A DNA stretch of 64,000 bases from JACDBZ01 sp036262075 (GCA_036262075.1 DATAJO010000013.1:1-64000), one strand, 5' to 3'; shown: positions 33,929 through 41,821, counted from the first letter of the stretch. Numbers and translations are program-made. Notes: generated from the sequence alone by a model not told the origin.

Positions 33929-33973
33929 AAGTGTCACAAACACTTGTGCGATTACTCCGGCACGCGGTAGACT
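33929..33973 (+). promoter_or_regulatory. tctC promoter with overlapping inverted repeats
   Basis: TTGTGC (33944-33949) and TAGACT (33968-33973) are 18 bp apart, upstream of tctC. AAGTGT (33929-33934) and ACACTT (33940-33945) are a perfect inverted repeat touching the -35 box; CACAA (33935-33939) and TTGTG (33944-33948) form a second one inside it. The repeats are probable regulator sites. Confidence 0.55.
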
Positions 33974-34029
33974 CCGGCGTCGGCGGTGCGACCGCCGTGT
34001 ATGGCCGGCTGGATTAGGAGGCTCCCTGT

Positions 34030-35112
34030 ATGCCCTCGCGCTTTCCGATCTTGGCAACACTCCTGCTGCTCTTGGCGGCGTGCTCCACGCCTGGATCCCC
34101 GACCCCCGAAGCCTCTGCGCGCAGTGATGCGAGCGCCGATGAGGCGACCAGTGCGGAGGCCGTAGCGTCTCCGGAGCTGGCCGGCTACCAGGATGGTGAC
34201 GTTGTGAGCATCATTGTGCCGACCGACCCGGGTGGCGGCATCGATGCCCAGGCTCGGCTCATCGAACCGCTGCTCGAAGAGAAGCTGCGTGAGATCTCGG
34301 GCTCCGACGTCGAGGTCGTCGTTCAGAACATGCCCGGCGGCGCGCAGCTCATCGGGCTCGAGCACGTTTGGCGCGCGGATCCCGATGGGATGACGGTCCT
34401 GTACCACATCACCAACGTCATGATCTCGCACCAGGTGCTGGGTGGGGCCGACGTCGAAATGCGTGAGATGACGCCCATCGGCAGGCTCACGCTGGCGCCG
34501 ACCGGCCTCATCGTCCGCAAGGATCTCGAGCTGCCCGAGCGCAGCCTGACCGGCCTGATCGAGCGATCGGCCACCCAGCCGATCCTCATCGGCAACGTCG
34601 GCGATCCGGTCGAGATCGAGATGGTCAGGAAGCTGCTGTCGGACGGCGGACTCGAGTTCGCGACGGACGTCGTCCAGCTCGATGGCACGTCGGACCTCAT
34701 CGCGTCGCTGTTGCGCTCCGAGATCGAGGTGGCCAAGACCACGTCGGCCGGCGCCATTCAGCTGGTCGCCGAGAACCCGGAGCTCGAGTTCCTCGTCACC
34801 CTCGGGTGCGAGCGCGAAGAGGCGCTGCCGGAGGTGCCCTCGATCACCGAAGAGGACATCCCGACGGTGGCGGACATCTGCCAGAGTGTCGGGCAGTCCC
34901 ACCGGCTCATCCTGGGCCCGCCCGGCATGTCCGAGGGTCACGCCGCGCAGCTTTCGCAGGCGATGGAGCAGGCGGTGAATGACCCGGCCTTCGCCGAGGC
35001 GCTGTCGGCGACGAACTTCTCGGCGAGCTGGGAAGCTCCCGAGGCGATCACCTCCCTGCTGGAGGACCTGATCGCCACCTGGGAGGAGAACGCCGCAGCG
35101 ATCACCGACTAG
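34030..35112 (+). CDS. tctC: TctC-type substrate-binding lipoprotein of a tripartite tricarboxylate transporter
   Basis: 360 residues. A signal peptide ends in the lipobox LLAAC (Cys18), followed by a Ser/Ala/Glu-rich linker. The binding domain begins VVSIIVPTDPGGGIDAQARL and has VVQNMPGGAQLIGLEHVWRA, the usual Bug/TctC pattern (PGGxxD...N.PG). It captures a carboxylate outside the membrane and delivers it to TctAB. A hairpin separates it from the permease gene. Ligand specificity in this family varies widely, so citrate should not be assumed. Confidence 0.92.
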   Translation: MPSRFPILATLLLLLAACSTPGSPTPEASARSDASADEATSAEAVASPELAGYQDGDVVSIIVPTDPGGGIDAQARLIEPLLEEKLREISGSDVEVVVQNMPGGAQLIGLEHVWRADPDGMTVLYHITNVMISHQVLGGADVEMREMTPIGRLTLAPTGLIVRKDLELPERSLTGLIERSATQPILIGNVGDPVEIEMVRKLLSDGGLEFATDVVQLDGTSDLIASLLRSEIEVAKTTSAGAIQLVAENPELEFLVTLGCEREEALPEVPSITEEDIPTVADICQSVGQSHRLILGPPGMSEGHAAQLSQAMEQAVNDPAFAEALSATNFSASWEAPEAITSLLEDLIATWEENAAAITD

Positions 35113-35125
35113 GGGTAACCGCGCA

Positions 35126-35167
35126 ACGGATCGGGCTGGTTCGTCGAGACGAAGCGGCCCGATCCGT
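35126..35167 (+). promoter_or_regulatory. Intercistronic stem-loop between tctC and tctAB
   Basis: ACGGATCGGGC at 35126-35136 pairs perfectly with 35157-35167, and inside it TTCGTC (35140-35145) pairs with GACGAA (35148-35153). There is no T-tract. Such hairpins after binding-protein genes usually trim or stabilise the upstream mRNA so that binding protein is made in excess over permease. Confidence 0.65.
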
Positions 35168-35239
35168 CCACGCTAGAAGGACTCCGGACCGTGGGTCCCA
35201 GGCAGTTCGTGGAGACGTGGCATTGAAGGAACTGGGTGA

Positions 35240-37225
35240 ATGCTAGACGGCCTCGGTGAAGGCCTAGCCATCCTCCTCACGTGGGAAGGCATCGCCATCC
35301 TCGTCGGCGCAACGATCGTGGGGACGCTGATCGCCATCCTGCCGGGCATCGGCGCGGTCAACGTCATGGCACTGCTCATTCCGGTCACGTTCGGAATGGA
35401 CCGTGATCATGCCCTGATGATGCTGGTCGTCCTCATGGGATCGGCCGGCTTCGCGGGGTCGATCACCGCCATCCTGGTCAACGTCCCCGGCGACTCGACG
35501 AACGCCTCCACCCTGGTGGACGGATATCCGATGAGTCGGCAGGGGAGGGCCGGCGAGGCGATCGGGGCTTCAGCGGCGGCATCGGCGCTGGGCGCCCTGT
35601 TCGGCGTCCTCGTCCTCATCGTGAGCCTGCCGTTCGTTCGCGGCGTGATCCTGGCCTTCGGTCCGGCGGAGTTCTTCGCCCTCTCGGTCGCGGGTGTCGC
35701 CCTGCTGGCGACGGTGAGCACGCGGTCCGTTCGCAAGGGGCTGATCGCCGGCCTGCTGGGGATGGCCTTCGGGCTCATCGGCATCAACTACAACCTCGGC
35801 GGCCTGCGCTACACGTTCGACATCCCGGCGCTCTACGACGGGATCCCGCTCACCGCAGCCGTCATCGGCCTCTTCGCCATTCCCGAGATGGTGGCGCTGC
35901 TCTCGCAGGGCGAGTCGATCAGCCGCGGCGAGACGGTGATGCGCGGCGGCGCGTGGCGGGGCGTCATGGAGGTCCTGCGGCGCCCGGGGACCCTCATCCG
36001 AAGTGCGAGCATCGGCACGGCGCTGGGAGTGATACCGGGCGTCGGCGCGTCGGTCGCGTCATGGGTGAGCTACTTCACCGCGGTCCGCCTGTCGCGCAAT
36101 CCCGAGACCTTCGGGACGGGGAACATCGAGGGCGTCATCGCGCCCGAGGCGGCCATGGACGCCAAGGAGGGCGGCTCGATGATGCCGTTGCTCGCCCTCG
36201 GCATCCCGAGCGGCCTGAGCACGGCGATCCTGCTCTCGGCGTTCACGCTGCACGGCGTCAATCCCGGCCAGCGGCTGTTCGAGTCGGAGATGCCGCTCGT
36301 CTGGGTCATGCTGCTCGGCCTGGTCTTTGCGAACGTCGCGACCTCGTTCTTCGGCGTGCTCTTCGCGAACAGCCTCGTCCGGCTCACGGTCCTGCCGACG
36401 ATCATCCTCGGGCCGATCATCCTCGTGCTGGCCTTCATCGGCGGGTACACGAGCCTCTTCAGCTTCGTCGGCATCGCGTACGTTCTCTTCTTCGGCGCGA
36501 TCGGGATCGCGATGGAGGCCTATGGCTACTCGCGTCCCGCCCTGCTGCTCGGCCTGGTCCTGCTTCCGCTGGCCGAGAAGAACTTCCACCTTGCGCTCCA
36601 GATCAACCGCGGGTCCTTCAGCTTCCTGACGCGGCCCATCACGCTCGCCGTGCTCGCGGCTGTCGTCCTCGCGCTGCTCGCGCCGGTCATCTGGCGGTTC
36701 GTCCGCCGCCGCTGGCGCCCGGGCGCGGTGCGTGCGGTCTCCACGGCCCTCGCGGCGCCACCCGGGGAGCTTCCCGCTGGCCGGTACCCGATCGCGTTCG
36801 CCATCGTCGCGACCGCCATCGGCGCCGTGATGCTCGTCGAGACCTTCCGGTACCAGCCCCAGGCGCAGGTGTTCCCGATCCTCATCCTCGTGCCACTCAT
36901 CGTCCTGGGCACGGCCCAGCTCTGGATGGAGGTGCTGGCCCTGCGCCGACACGAGCGCGGCCCGGCCAGCGAGTGGGTGCGTCCCGCGTGGTGGATCGGC
37001 GCCTGGATTGCCGCCATGCCCGTGCTCATGTGGTTGATCGGGACGATCCCGGCGACCTTCGTGTACGTGCTCGCCTTCCAGCTCCTGTTCGACCGCCGGC
37101 GACCAGCCCGGTCCGAGGTCCTGCGGGCGGTCGTCGTCAGCGGCGCCACGGCACTGCTGATCTGGGCGACCTTCGTCGAGGCACTCGCACTCCAGTTCCC
37201 CCCAGGGGTTCTCCGGTTGCCCTGA
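35240..37225 (+). CDS. TctA-TctB fusion permease of a tripartite tricarboxylate transporter
   Basis: 661 residues. About 1-490 is TctA, with the hallmark LPGIGAVNVMALLIPVTFGM, a STNASTLVDGYPMSRQGRAG loop, IGTALGVIPGVGASVASWVS and IAPEAAMDAKEGGSMMPLLA, about twelve hydrophobic spans. After a basic linker (RRRWRPGAVR), residues from about 515 contain four hydrophobic spans arranged like TctB (YPIAFAIVATAIGAVMLVET, FPILILVPLIVLGTAQL). TctA and TctB are normally separate genes, so this is a natural fusion. It works with the TctC lipoprotein encoded upstream. Confidence 0.88.
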   Translation: MLDGLGEGLAILLTWEGIAILVGATIVGTLIAILPGIGAVNVMALLIPVTFGMDRDHALMMLVVLMGSAGFAGSITAILVNVPGDSTNASTLVDGYPMSRQGRAGEAIGASAAASALGALFGVLVLIVSLPFVRGVILAFGPAEFFALSVAGVALLATVSTRSVRKGLIAGLLGMAFGLIGINYNLGGLRYTFDIPALYDGIPLTAAVIGLFAIPEMVALLSQGESISRGETVMRGGAWRGVMEVLRRPGTLIRSASIGTALGVIPGVGASVASWVSYFTAVRLSRNPETFGTGNIEGVIAPEAAMDAKEGGSMMPLLALGIPSGLSTAILLSAFTLHGVNPGQRLFESEMPLVWVMLLGLVFANVATSFFGVLFANSLVRLTVLPTIILGPIILVLAFIGGYTSLFSFVGIAYVLFFGAIGIAMEAYGYSRPALLLGLVLLPLAEKNFHLALQINRGSFSFLTRPITLAVLAAVVLALLAPVIWRFVRRRWRPGAVRAVSTALAAPPGELPAGRYPIAFAIVATAIGAVMLVETFRYQPQAQVFPILILVPLIVLGTAQLWMEVLALRRHERGPASEWVRPAWWIGAWIAAMPVLMWLIGTIPATFVYVLAFQLLFDRRRPARSEVLRAVVVSGATALLIWATFVEALALQFPPGVLRLP

Positions 37226-37239
37226 TCGGTCTCTCGCTA

Positions 37240-37259
37240 CCTCCCCCTTCGGGGGGAGG
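37240..37259 (+). terminator. Hairpin terminator after the TctAB gene
   Basis: CCTCCCCC at 37240-37247 and GGGGGAGG at 37252-37259 form a perfect 8-bp stem with a TTCG loop, 15 bp after the stop codon. No T-tract follows. Confidence 0.65.
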
Positions 37260-37416
37260 GGAGCGTTGAGCACTCGGTGTCGATCGCGTAGCGTTGACCC
37301 GTGAGCCGCGACGCCGAACATCTCCGTCGACGCCTGCTCCGCGCCCGCGACCATGGACCGGGCCTACGCCGGGCCGCTCGACGTCCCGTCCGTGGTCACG
37401 CGCAGAGAGGAGCATC

Positions 37417-37665
37417 GTGATCACCGAGCTCAACGTCGCGTCGATCTACGTCCTCGACAAGGACGAGGCGCCCGAGTTCTTTGTCGACGAGCTCGGCCTC
37501 GAGAAGGGCAACGACGTCCGCCAGGGCGGCTACCGCTGGCTGACCGTCCGGGTGCCGGGCGCCGAGACCGGGATCTCCCTCGAGCAGCCGGGTCCGCCGC
37601 TCGACGACGAGGCCACCGCCGAGCAGCTTCACCAGCTCAACCGCGCACAGGAGAAGACCGCCTGA
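37417..37665 (+). pseudogene. Truncated VOC (glyoxalase/bleomycin-resistance) family gene
   Basis: 82 codons from GTG with an AGAGGAG ribosome-binding site. VASIYVLDKDEAPEFFVDEL, RWLTVRVPG and ISLEQPGPPLDDEATAEQL match the first beta-alpha-beta-beta-beta half of a VOC protein, normally about 125-140 residues. The second half is missing: after AEQLHQLN the sequence ends with RAQEKTA and stops, overlapping the next ATG (TGATG). The lost half is not found in another frame nearby. It is most likely a deletion remnant, although a half-module protein that dimerises cannot be excluded. Confidence 0.65.
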
Positions 37666-38135
37666 TGGCAACCACCGGCGACACCACGAAGAAGACGACC
37701 ACCGGCAAGGGCAGGGCCTCGACGACCTGGACCGACGAGGAACGGGCGGCGATGCAGGAGCACGCCCGAGAGATGAAGGCTGCGCGGTCGAAGAAGGCCG
37801 ATGGCGAGGCCGACGTCCGCGCCAAGATCGACGAGCTGCCCGAGCCGGACCGCTCGATGGCCGATCGGATCCACGCGATCATCAGGGAGGCCGCCCCCGA
37901 GCTCAAGCCGCGGACGTGGTACGGCATGCCCGCCTATGCCAACGCGGCGGGCAAGGTCATCTGCTTCTTCACCCCGGCGTCGAAGTTCAAGGAGCGCTAC
38001 GCGAGCTTCGGCTTCAACGCCGATGCCCAGCTCGACGAGGGCACGATGTGGCCGACGTCATGGGCCATCACCAAGCTCACGCCCGACGCGGAGGCCCGGA
38101 TCCGCGACCTCGTGAGGCGATCCGTCGGCCAATGA
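37665..38135 (+). CDS. DUF1801 (YdhG/YjbR-type) domain protein
   Basis: 156 residues. A Thr/Lys-rich N-terminus is followed by DEERAAMQEHAREMKAARSKK and the DUF1801-like core: PEPDRSMADRIHAIIREAAP, LKPRTWYGMPAYANAAGKVI, CFFTPASKFKERYASFGFNA and MWPTSWAITKLT. The fold is a small alpha/beta domain of unknown function found widely in actinobacteria and Chloroflexota, often beside VOC genes, which fits the remnant just upstream. Confidence 0.8.
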   Translation: MATTGDTTKKTTTGKGRASTTWTDEERAAMQEHAREMKAARSKKADGEADVRAKIDELPEPDRSMADRIHAIIREAAPELKPRTWYGMPAYANAAGKVICFFTPASKFKERYASFGFNADAQLDEGTMWPTSWAITKLTPDAEARIRDLVRRSVGQ

Positions 38136-38140
38136 CGGCC

Positions 38141-38237
38141 AGGCCCCCCTAACGCGGTGGGGCCTCGTGCGTTGGTACTCGTAGAACCGGACACTGCGTT
38201 GGCGGCTCGGCCGCCAGGGCAGCCGCAGTGTCCGGTT
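38141..38237. terminator. Large bidirectional hairpin region
   Basis: Two stems. AGGCCCC (38141-38147) pairs with GGGGCCT (38159-38165). Then AACCGGACACTGCG (38185-38198) pairs perfectly with 38224-38237 (14 bp), with TGGCGGC (38200-38206) and GCCGCCA (38210-38216) nested inside; a short T-rich run follows. It separates the rightward gene at 37665 from the leftward gene at 38369 and can terminate both. The rest of 38136-38368 holds no gene. Confidence 0.75.
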
Positions 38238-38368
38238 TCTTCATGTCCGGAGGATCGCGAGCGCGCAGCCCGCGACCGGGCGGCGCCAGCCGGCCGATGC
38301 CGGGCGGGAGGGGGGATTCGGTGGCGCCGGCCGGCCGCCCACGGACGGGCGAAGCTGCCGGCGGGCGG

Positions 38369-38623
38369 TCAGTGGCCGGCGGGCTGGGTGTTTGCCGGAC
38401 CGGTCTCGGACTCGTCCGAGCGCTCGTGCCAGGCGGGGTCGACCGGTGCGGTCGGCCCGACGTCGTCGACCGTCGGGGCGAGGATCCAGATGACGAAGGC
38501 CATCGCGATCCCGAATCCGAGGAGCATCGTCGTGCCCGCGGCGTCATCGCTGAGGACGAAATAGATGACGACGAGCAGGATGTGCCCGACGGCGGCAAGG
38601 AGGTAGGCGAGCGGGCGCTTCAT
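38369..38623 (-). CDS. Small two-span membrane protein
   Basis: 84 residues. Two hydrophobic spans, about 5-24 (LAYLLAAVGHILLVVIYFVL) and 31-50 (TTMLLGFGIAMAFVIWILAP), then a charged, proline-rich tail of 34 residues. Not recognised. The start ATG is clean and codon use is similar to that of neighbouring genes. It converges on the large hairpin at 38185-38237. Confidence 0.6.
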   Translation of the reverse strand: MKRPLAYLLAAVGHILLVVIYFVLSDDAAGTTMLLGFGIAMAFVIWILAPTVDDVGPTAPVDPAWHERSDESETGPANTQPAGH

Positions 38624-38702
38624 GGACGCATGATACCGGCGTGACCGGGCTCTCGGCCGGCGCCGCAGGTACGGATGGCGGAAATCTTGGTAAATCTATG
38701 CA

Positions 38703-39278
38703 TCAGACCAGCCAGCCGCAGTCGGTCCGGCTCACGGGGCCCGTCGCCGGGACGGTGAGGGCGGTGGCCGGGCGGATGCCGATCTCGGGGCTGTGGGGTC
38801 GTGGCACGAGCGGTGCGGCGCCCGCGATCCGATCGGCGACCTGGAGCGTGGCACGGCGGACGGAGGGATCGGTGACCGGCGGTGCGGCCTCGGCCGGCTC
38901 GATCGGCGTGAGGGCCGTCGTCGGCTGGAGGTCGACCTCGCGGGCGGTCACGACGCTGCCGTCCGGGTAGGGGAGCCACAGGCCGCGGAGGCGGGCGATG
39001 AAGTGCTCGGGCATGCCCGGGACGAGCATGTCGACGCCCGGCTGACCGCTGCGCCGATAGCCGCGCGGCCGCTCGTCGGGCTGGACGCGATCGACGAAGG
39101 CGCGCTCGAGGAGCTCCTCGACGGCGACCTTGATCCCCTCGGGGGCGTCGACCGTCGATCGGCCGTTCTGGTACTCGGCCCGCCCGACGACCTCCGGCTC
39201 GGTTGCGCCCCGCGTGGTGCGGAGCAGCTCGAACACGATCCGGTCCTCGGTGCGCGGGTCGGCCCGCCGTTCGATCAT
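38703..39278 (-). CDS. Hypothetical protein
   Basis: 191 residues, soluble, no signal or membrane segment. The first half is charged (RIVFELLRTTRGATEPEVVG, YQNGRSTVDAPEGIKVAVEE), and RGLWLPYPDGSVVTAREVDL ends what looks like one compact domain of about 120 residues. The C-terminal 70 residues are Ala/Pro/Thr-rich. No known motif. It is divergent from the gene at 39386. Confidence 0.55.
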   Translation of the reverse strand: MIERRADPRTEDRIVFELLRTTRGATEPEVVGRAEYQNGRSTVDAPEGIKVAVEELLERAFVDRVQPDERPRGYRRSGQPGVDMLVPGMPEHFIARLRGLWLPYPDGSVVTAREVDLQPTTALTPIEPAEAAPPVTDPSVRRATLQVADRIAGAAPLVPRPHSPEIGIRPATALTVPATGPVSRTDCGWLV

Positions 39279-39385
39279 GGGCCGAGGATAGCGCAGCGCC
39301 GTCCCCGCGCGCCGGCCTGTCGCGCGGCCCCCTCGCGACCGGGTGGGGCTGGGTAGAATCGGGGCGAGCCACTCAGAGGACAGCC

Positions 39386-39742
39386 GTGAGCGAGACCGAC
39401 GCCAGGGAATACCGCGAGATGATCGAGGGCCAGGACGACGCCCAGATCGACGCCTGGGCAGCGGACCTGATCGTGGACTTCGCGAAGCGGATGGGCGTCG
39501 GGCGGGCCATCGCGGCGTTCATGGAGGCGACCGGCCTCGACGAGCGCGGCTTCCAGCGCGCCTTCCTCGTCGGCGGCGGGCCCGATCACGTCATCGGCGT
39601 GGACACCGCCGGGTCGCTGGCGGCGCCGATCTTCGAGCTGCCGAAGGCGATCCGCGGGCTCCGGCGCATCGACCCGGACGCCCGCGCCAAGCTCATCGAC
39701 TTCCTCGTCGCCCACCGCGAGGTGATGACCTACGTCGCCTGA
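39386..39742 (+). CDS. Small conserved-looking hypothetical protein
   Basis: 118 residues from GTG, with GAGGA at 6 nt and a TAGAAT -10-like box at 39354-39359. All-helical with moderate charge (YREMIEGQDDAQIDAWAADL, DFAKRMGVGRAIAAFMEATG, RAKLIDFLVAHREVMTYVA). No known domain recognised. It converges on parB, which ends at 39793. Confidence 0.6.
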   Translation: MSETDAREYREMIEGQDDAQIDAWAADLIVDFAKRMGVGRAIAAFMEATGLDERGFQRAFLVGGGPDHVIGVDTAGSLAAPIFELPKAIRGLRRIDPDARAKLIDFLVAHREVMTYVA

Positions 39743-39792
39743 CCCAGGCTGCGCGGCCCGGCGCCGGACGCGCGGAACGGGGGAGCGGAGGC

Positions 39793-40782
39793 TCAGGCCT
39801 CCTCGTCGCGGCCCTCGGTCCCCGAGCGGATGATCGCGATCGCGTTCTCGATCTTCAGCTTCGTGATCGTCAGGTGCTTCGCGAAGTTCGCCCGGTTGAC
39901 CTCGGGGATCTGGTCGAGCAGCTCGGGCTGGCGGAGGACGGCGACGAGGTCGTCGACCCCATCGGCGATCTTCGCCCGCGCGCCCATGAGCGCGTCGTCG
40001 GCCTCCTTCGCCGCCGCGACCTGGCCGGCGACCGTCTTGCGTCGCCGCCGCGGTGCCTTGTCCGCGTCGGCCGCCGGAGCCTCCTCGCCGCCGATGATCG
40101 CCCGCAGCTTGGCGAGTGACAGCTCGCCGGCCGCGATCCGCTTCGCCAGCCGTCGACGGGTGCGCTCGTCGCCGATGCGCATCAGCTCGTAGGCGTGGCT
40201 GATCGTGTCCTTGCGCAACGACACGAGCTCGCGGATGTCGGCGGGCGCATCGGCCAGGCGCAGCCGGTTCTCGACGTAGCCCTTGTCCTTGCCGACCTTC
40301 TGCGCCAGCTGTCGGACCGAATAGCCGAAGGCATCGGTCATCTTCTTGAACATCGTCGCTTCCTCGAGCGGCGAGACGTCCTCGCGCTGGAGGTTCTCGA
40401 TGATGCTCACCTCGAGCGCGGTGCTCTCGTCGAACTCGACGACGATGGCGGGGATCGACTCGCGTCCGGCCATGCCCGACGCGCGCCAGCGCCGCTCGCC
40501 GGCGATGAGCTCGAACTTCGAGCCCGACGGGCGCACGAGGATCGGCTGCAGGACGCCGTGCTCGCGAATCGAATCGGCGAGCTCGGTCAGCGACTCCTCG
40601 TCGTAGGAGAGGCGTGGCTGCGCCGGATTGGGGAGGATCTTCGAGACCGGGATCTCGCGAATCTGCGCGTGCGTCGCGCGTGACTCGATGAGGGACACGA
40701 TGCCGGGAGCGAGGTCGGTGGACTGGGCCTCGTCGAACAGGCGGTGGATGTTCTGGCGGAATGCCGCACGCTTCTCAGCCAA
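39793..40782 (-). CDS. parB: Chromosome partitioning protein ParB
   Basis: 329 residues. The N-terminal CTPase/clamp domain has IPVSKILPNPAQPR, GVLQPILVRP, the GERRWRA motif and IIENLQRED. The central HTH domain (YSVRQLAQKVGKDKGYVENR) binds parS. A basic linker (APRRRRKT) precedes a C-terminal dimerisation region. ParB loads at parS and spreads as a sliding clamp to organise the origin region with ParA and SMC. Its ATG lies 8 bp inside the end of parA. No canonical parS palindrome was seen in the window. Confidence 0.95.
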   Translation of the reverse strand: MAEKRAAFRQNIHRLFDEAQSTDLAPGIVSLIESRATHAQIREIPVSKILPNPAQPRLSYDEESLTELADSIREHGVLQPILVRPSGSKFELIAGERRWRASGMAGRESIPAIVVEFDESTALEVSIIENLQREDVSPLEEATMFKKMTDAFGYSVRQLAQKVGKDKGYVENRLRLADAPADIRELVSLRKDTISHAYELMRIGDERTRRRLAKRIAAGELSLAKLRAIIGGEEAPAADADKAPRRRRKTVAGQVAAAKEADDALMGARAKIADGVDDLVAVLRQPELLDQIPEVNRANFAKHLTITKLKIENAIAIIRSGTEGRDEEA

Positions 40783-41542
40783 GCTCGATCACCTCCCTGG
40801 CGAGATCGCGGAACGCCTGCGCCGCCGATGAGTTCGTTGCGTACTCGGTGACGGGCCGTCCGGTGAGCGGTGCCTCGCCAAGCTTCACCGTGTTCTTGAT
40901 CATCGTGTTGAAGACCCGATGGTCGCCGAGCTCCCTGAGGTTCTCGAGCATCTCCCGCGCGAGAACGGTGCGACCGTCGTAGAACGTCGGCAGCAGGCCG
41001 AGCACCTCGAGGTCGTGGTTGAGCTTCAGCTTGATGGTGTTGATGACCTTGATGAGCGCCGTCAGGCCCTTGATGGCGTAGTACTGCGTCTGGACCGGGA
41101 TGATCACCCGGCTCGACGCGACGAGGGAGTTGATCGTCAGCAGGCCGAGGGTCGGCGGGCAGTCGATGATCGCGACGTCGAACTGGCGCTCCGCCCAGCC
41201 GTCCAGCGCGTCGCGCAGGACCATCTCGCGGCCGATGGCGGTGAACAGCTCCACTTCGGTCGACGCGAGCTCGAGCGTCGCGGGCGCGACCCACAGCCCC
41301 GGCGTCTCGGTCTCGCGGACGACCTCGTCGATGGCGACCCGTTCGTCGGACAGGACATCGGCCATCGATTGGCGAACGTCGGAGAGTGCGACGCCGAGCC
41401 CGACGGTGAGGTTCGCCTGCGGATCCATGTCGATGCACAGGACCCGGTAGCCGCGCTCCGCGAGCGCCCCGCCGAGGTTGATCGAGCAGGTCGTCTTGCC
41501 GACTCCGCCCTTCTGGTTCGCGATCGAGATTACCTTGGTCAA
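40775..41542 (-). CDS. parA: Chromosome partitioning ATPase ParA/Soj
   Basis: 255 residues from TTG at 41542; the frame is open upstream but homology begins at TKVISIANQKGGVGKTT. The deviant Walker A KGGVGKTT (about 11-18), the IDMDPQANLT Walker A' stretch and IIDCPPTLGLLTINSLVASS Walker B follow. ParA binds DNA and ATP dynamically and moves ParB-parS complexes. Start alternatives are few, and the TTG gives the family's usual N-terminus. It is in an operon with parB (8-bp overlap). Confidence 0.93.
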   Translation of the reverse strand: MTKVISIANQKGGVGKTTCSINLGGALAERGYRVLCIDMDPQANLTVGLGVALSDVRQSMADVLSDERVAIDEVVRETETPGLWVAPATLELASTEVELFTAIGREMVLRDALDGWAERQFDVAIIDCPPTLGLLTINSLVASSRVIIPVQTQYYAIKGLTALIKVINTIKLKLNHDLEVLGLLPTFYDGRTVLAREMLENLRELGDHRVFNTMIKNTVKLGEAPLTGRPVTEYATNSSAAQAFRDLAREVIELG

Positions 41543-41714
41543 TGCTTCACCTGTGGTGCGGATCGGGCGGGAGAGGCCGAGAACACTACCGTCCCGATGA
41601 TAGGCCGATGCGTTCGCGCGGCGCACCGGGGTTTTCCACAACGTGGAGAAATGTCGATGTCGTTGTGCAAAGACATCTGGCTATACTCGAAGTTGTCCAC
41701 CGTCGACGGGTGAA
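41543..41714. other. Intergenic region before tRNA-Met with DnaA-box-like and inverted repeats
   Basis: 172 bp, less GC-rich than its surroundings. TTTTCCACA at 41632-41640 matches a DnaA-box pattern (TTWTNCACA) and is the left arm of an imperfect inverted repeat with GTGGAGAA (41644-41651). GATGTC and GACATC pair a little further on around TTGTGCAAA. TATACT at 41682-41687 is a likely -10 box for the tRNA. No AT-rich unwinding element or cluster of DnaA boxes was found. Confidence 0.5.
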
Positions 41715-41790
41715 GGGCCCGTAGCTCAATGGTCAGAGCAACCGGCTCATAACCGGACGGTCGCAGGTTCGATTCCTGCCGGGCCCACCA
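41715..41790 (+). tRNA. tRNA-Met (anticodon CAT), CCA encoded
   Basis: The acceptor stem pairs GGGCCCG (41715-41721) with CGGGCCC (41780-41786), discriminator A, encoded CCA to 41790. D arm GCTC/GAGC, anticodon loop CTCATAA, T arm GCAGG-TTCGATT-CCTGC. A paired 1-72 position indicates an elongator rather than an initiator tRNA; a lysidine-modified tRNA-Ile2 with the same CAT anticodon cannot be excluded without comparing identity elements. Confidence 0.93.
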
Positions 41791-41821
41791 CCACCAGCCC
41801 CACATACGGAGGAAGTGCTGC

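Noticed and set aside
22362..37416. Integrated element with att sites
   Set aside because: No integrase, transposase or second copy of the tRNA 3' end was found, so only a possible island is claimed.
41632..41651. parS site
   Set aside because: The palindrome lacks the CACGTG core of canonical parS, which is not found elsewhere in the window either.
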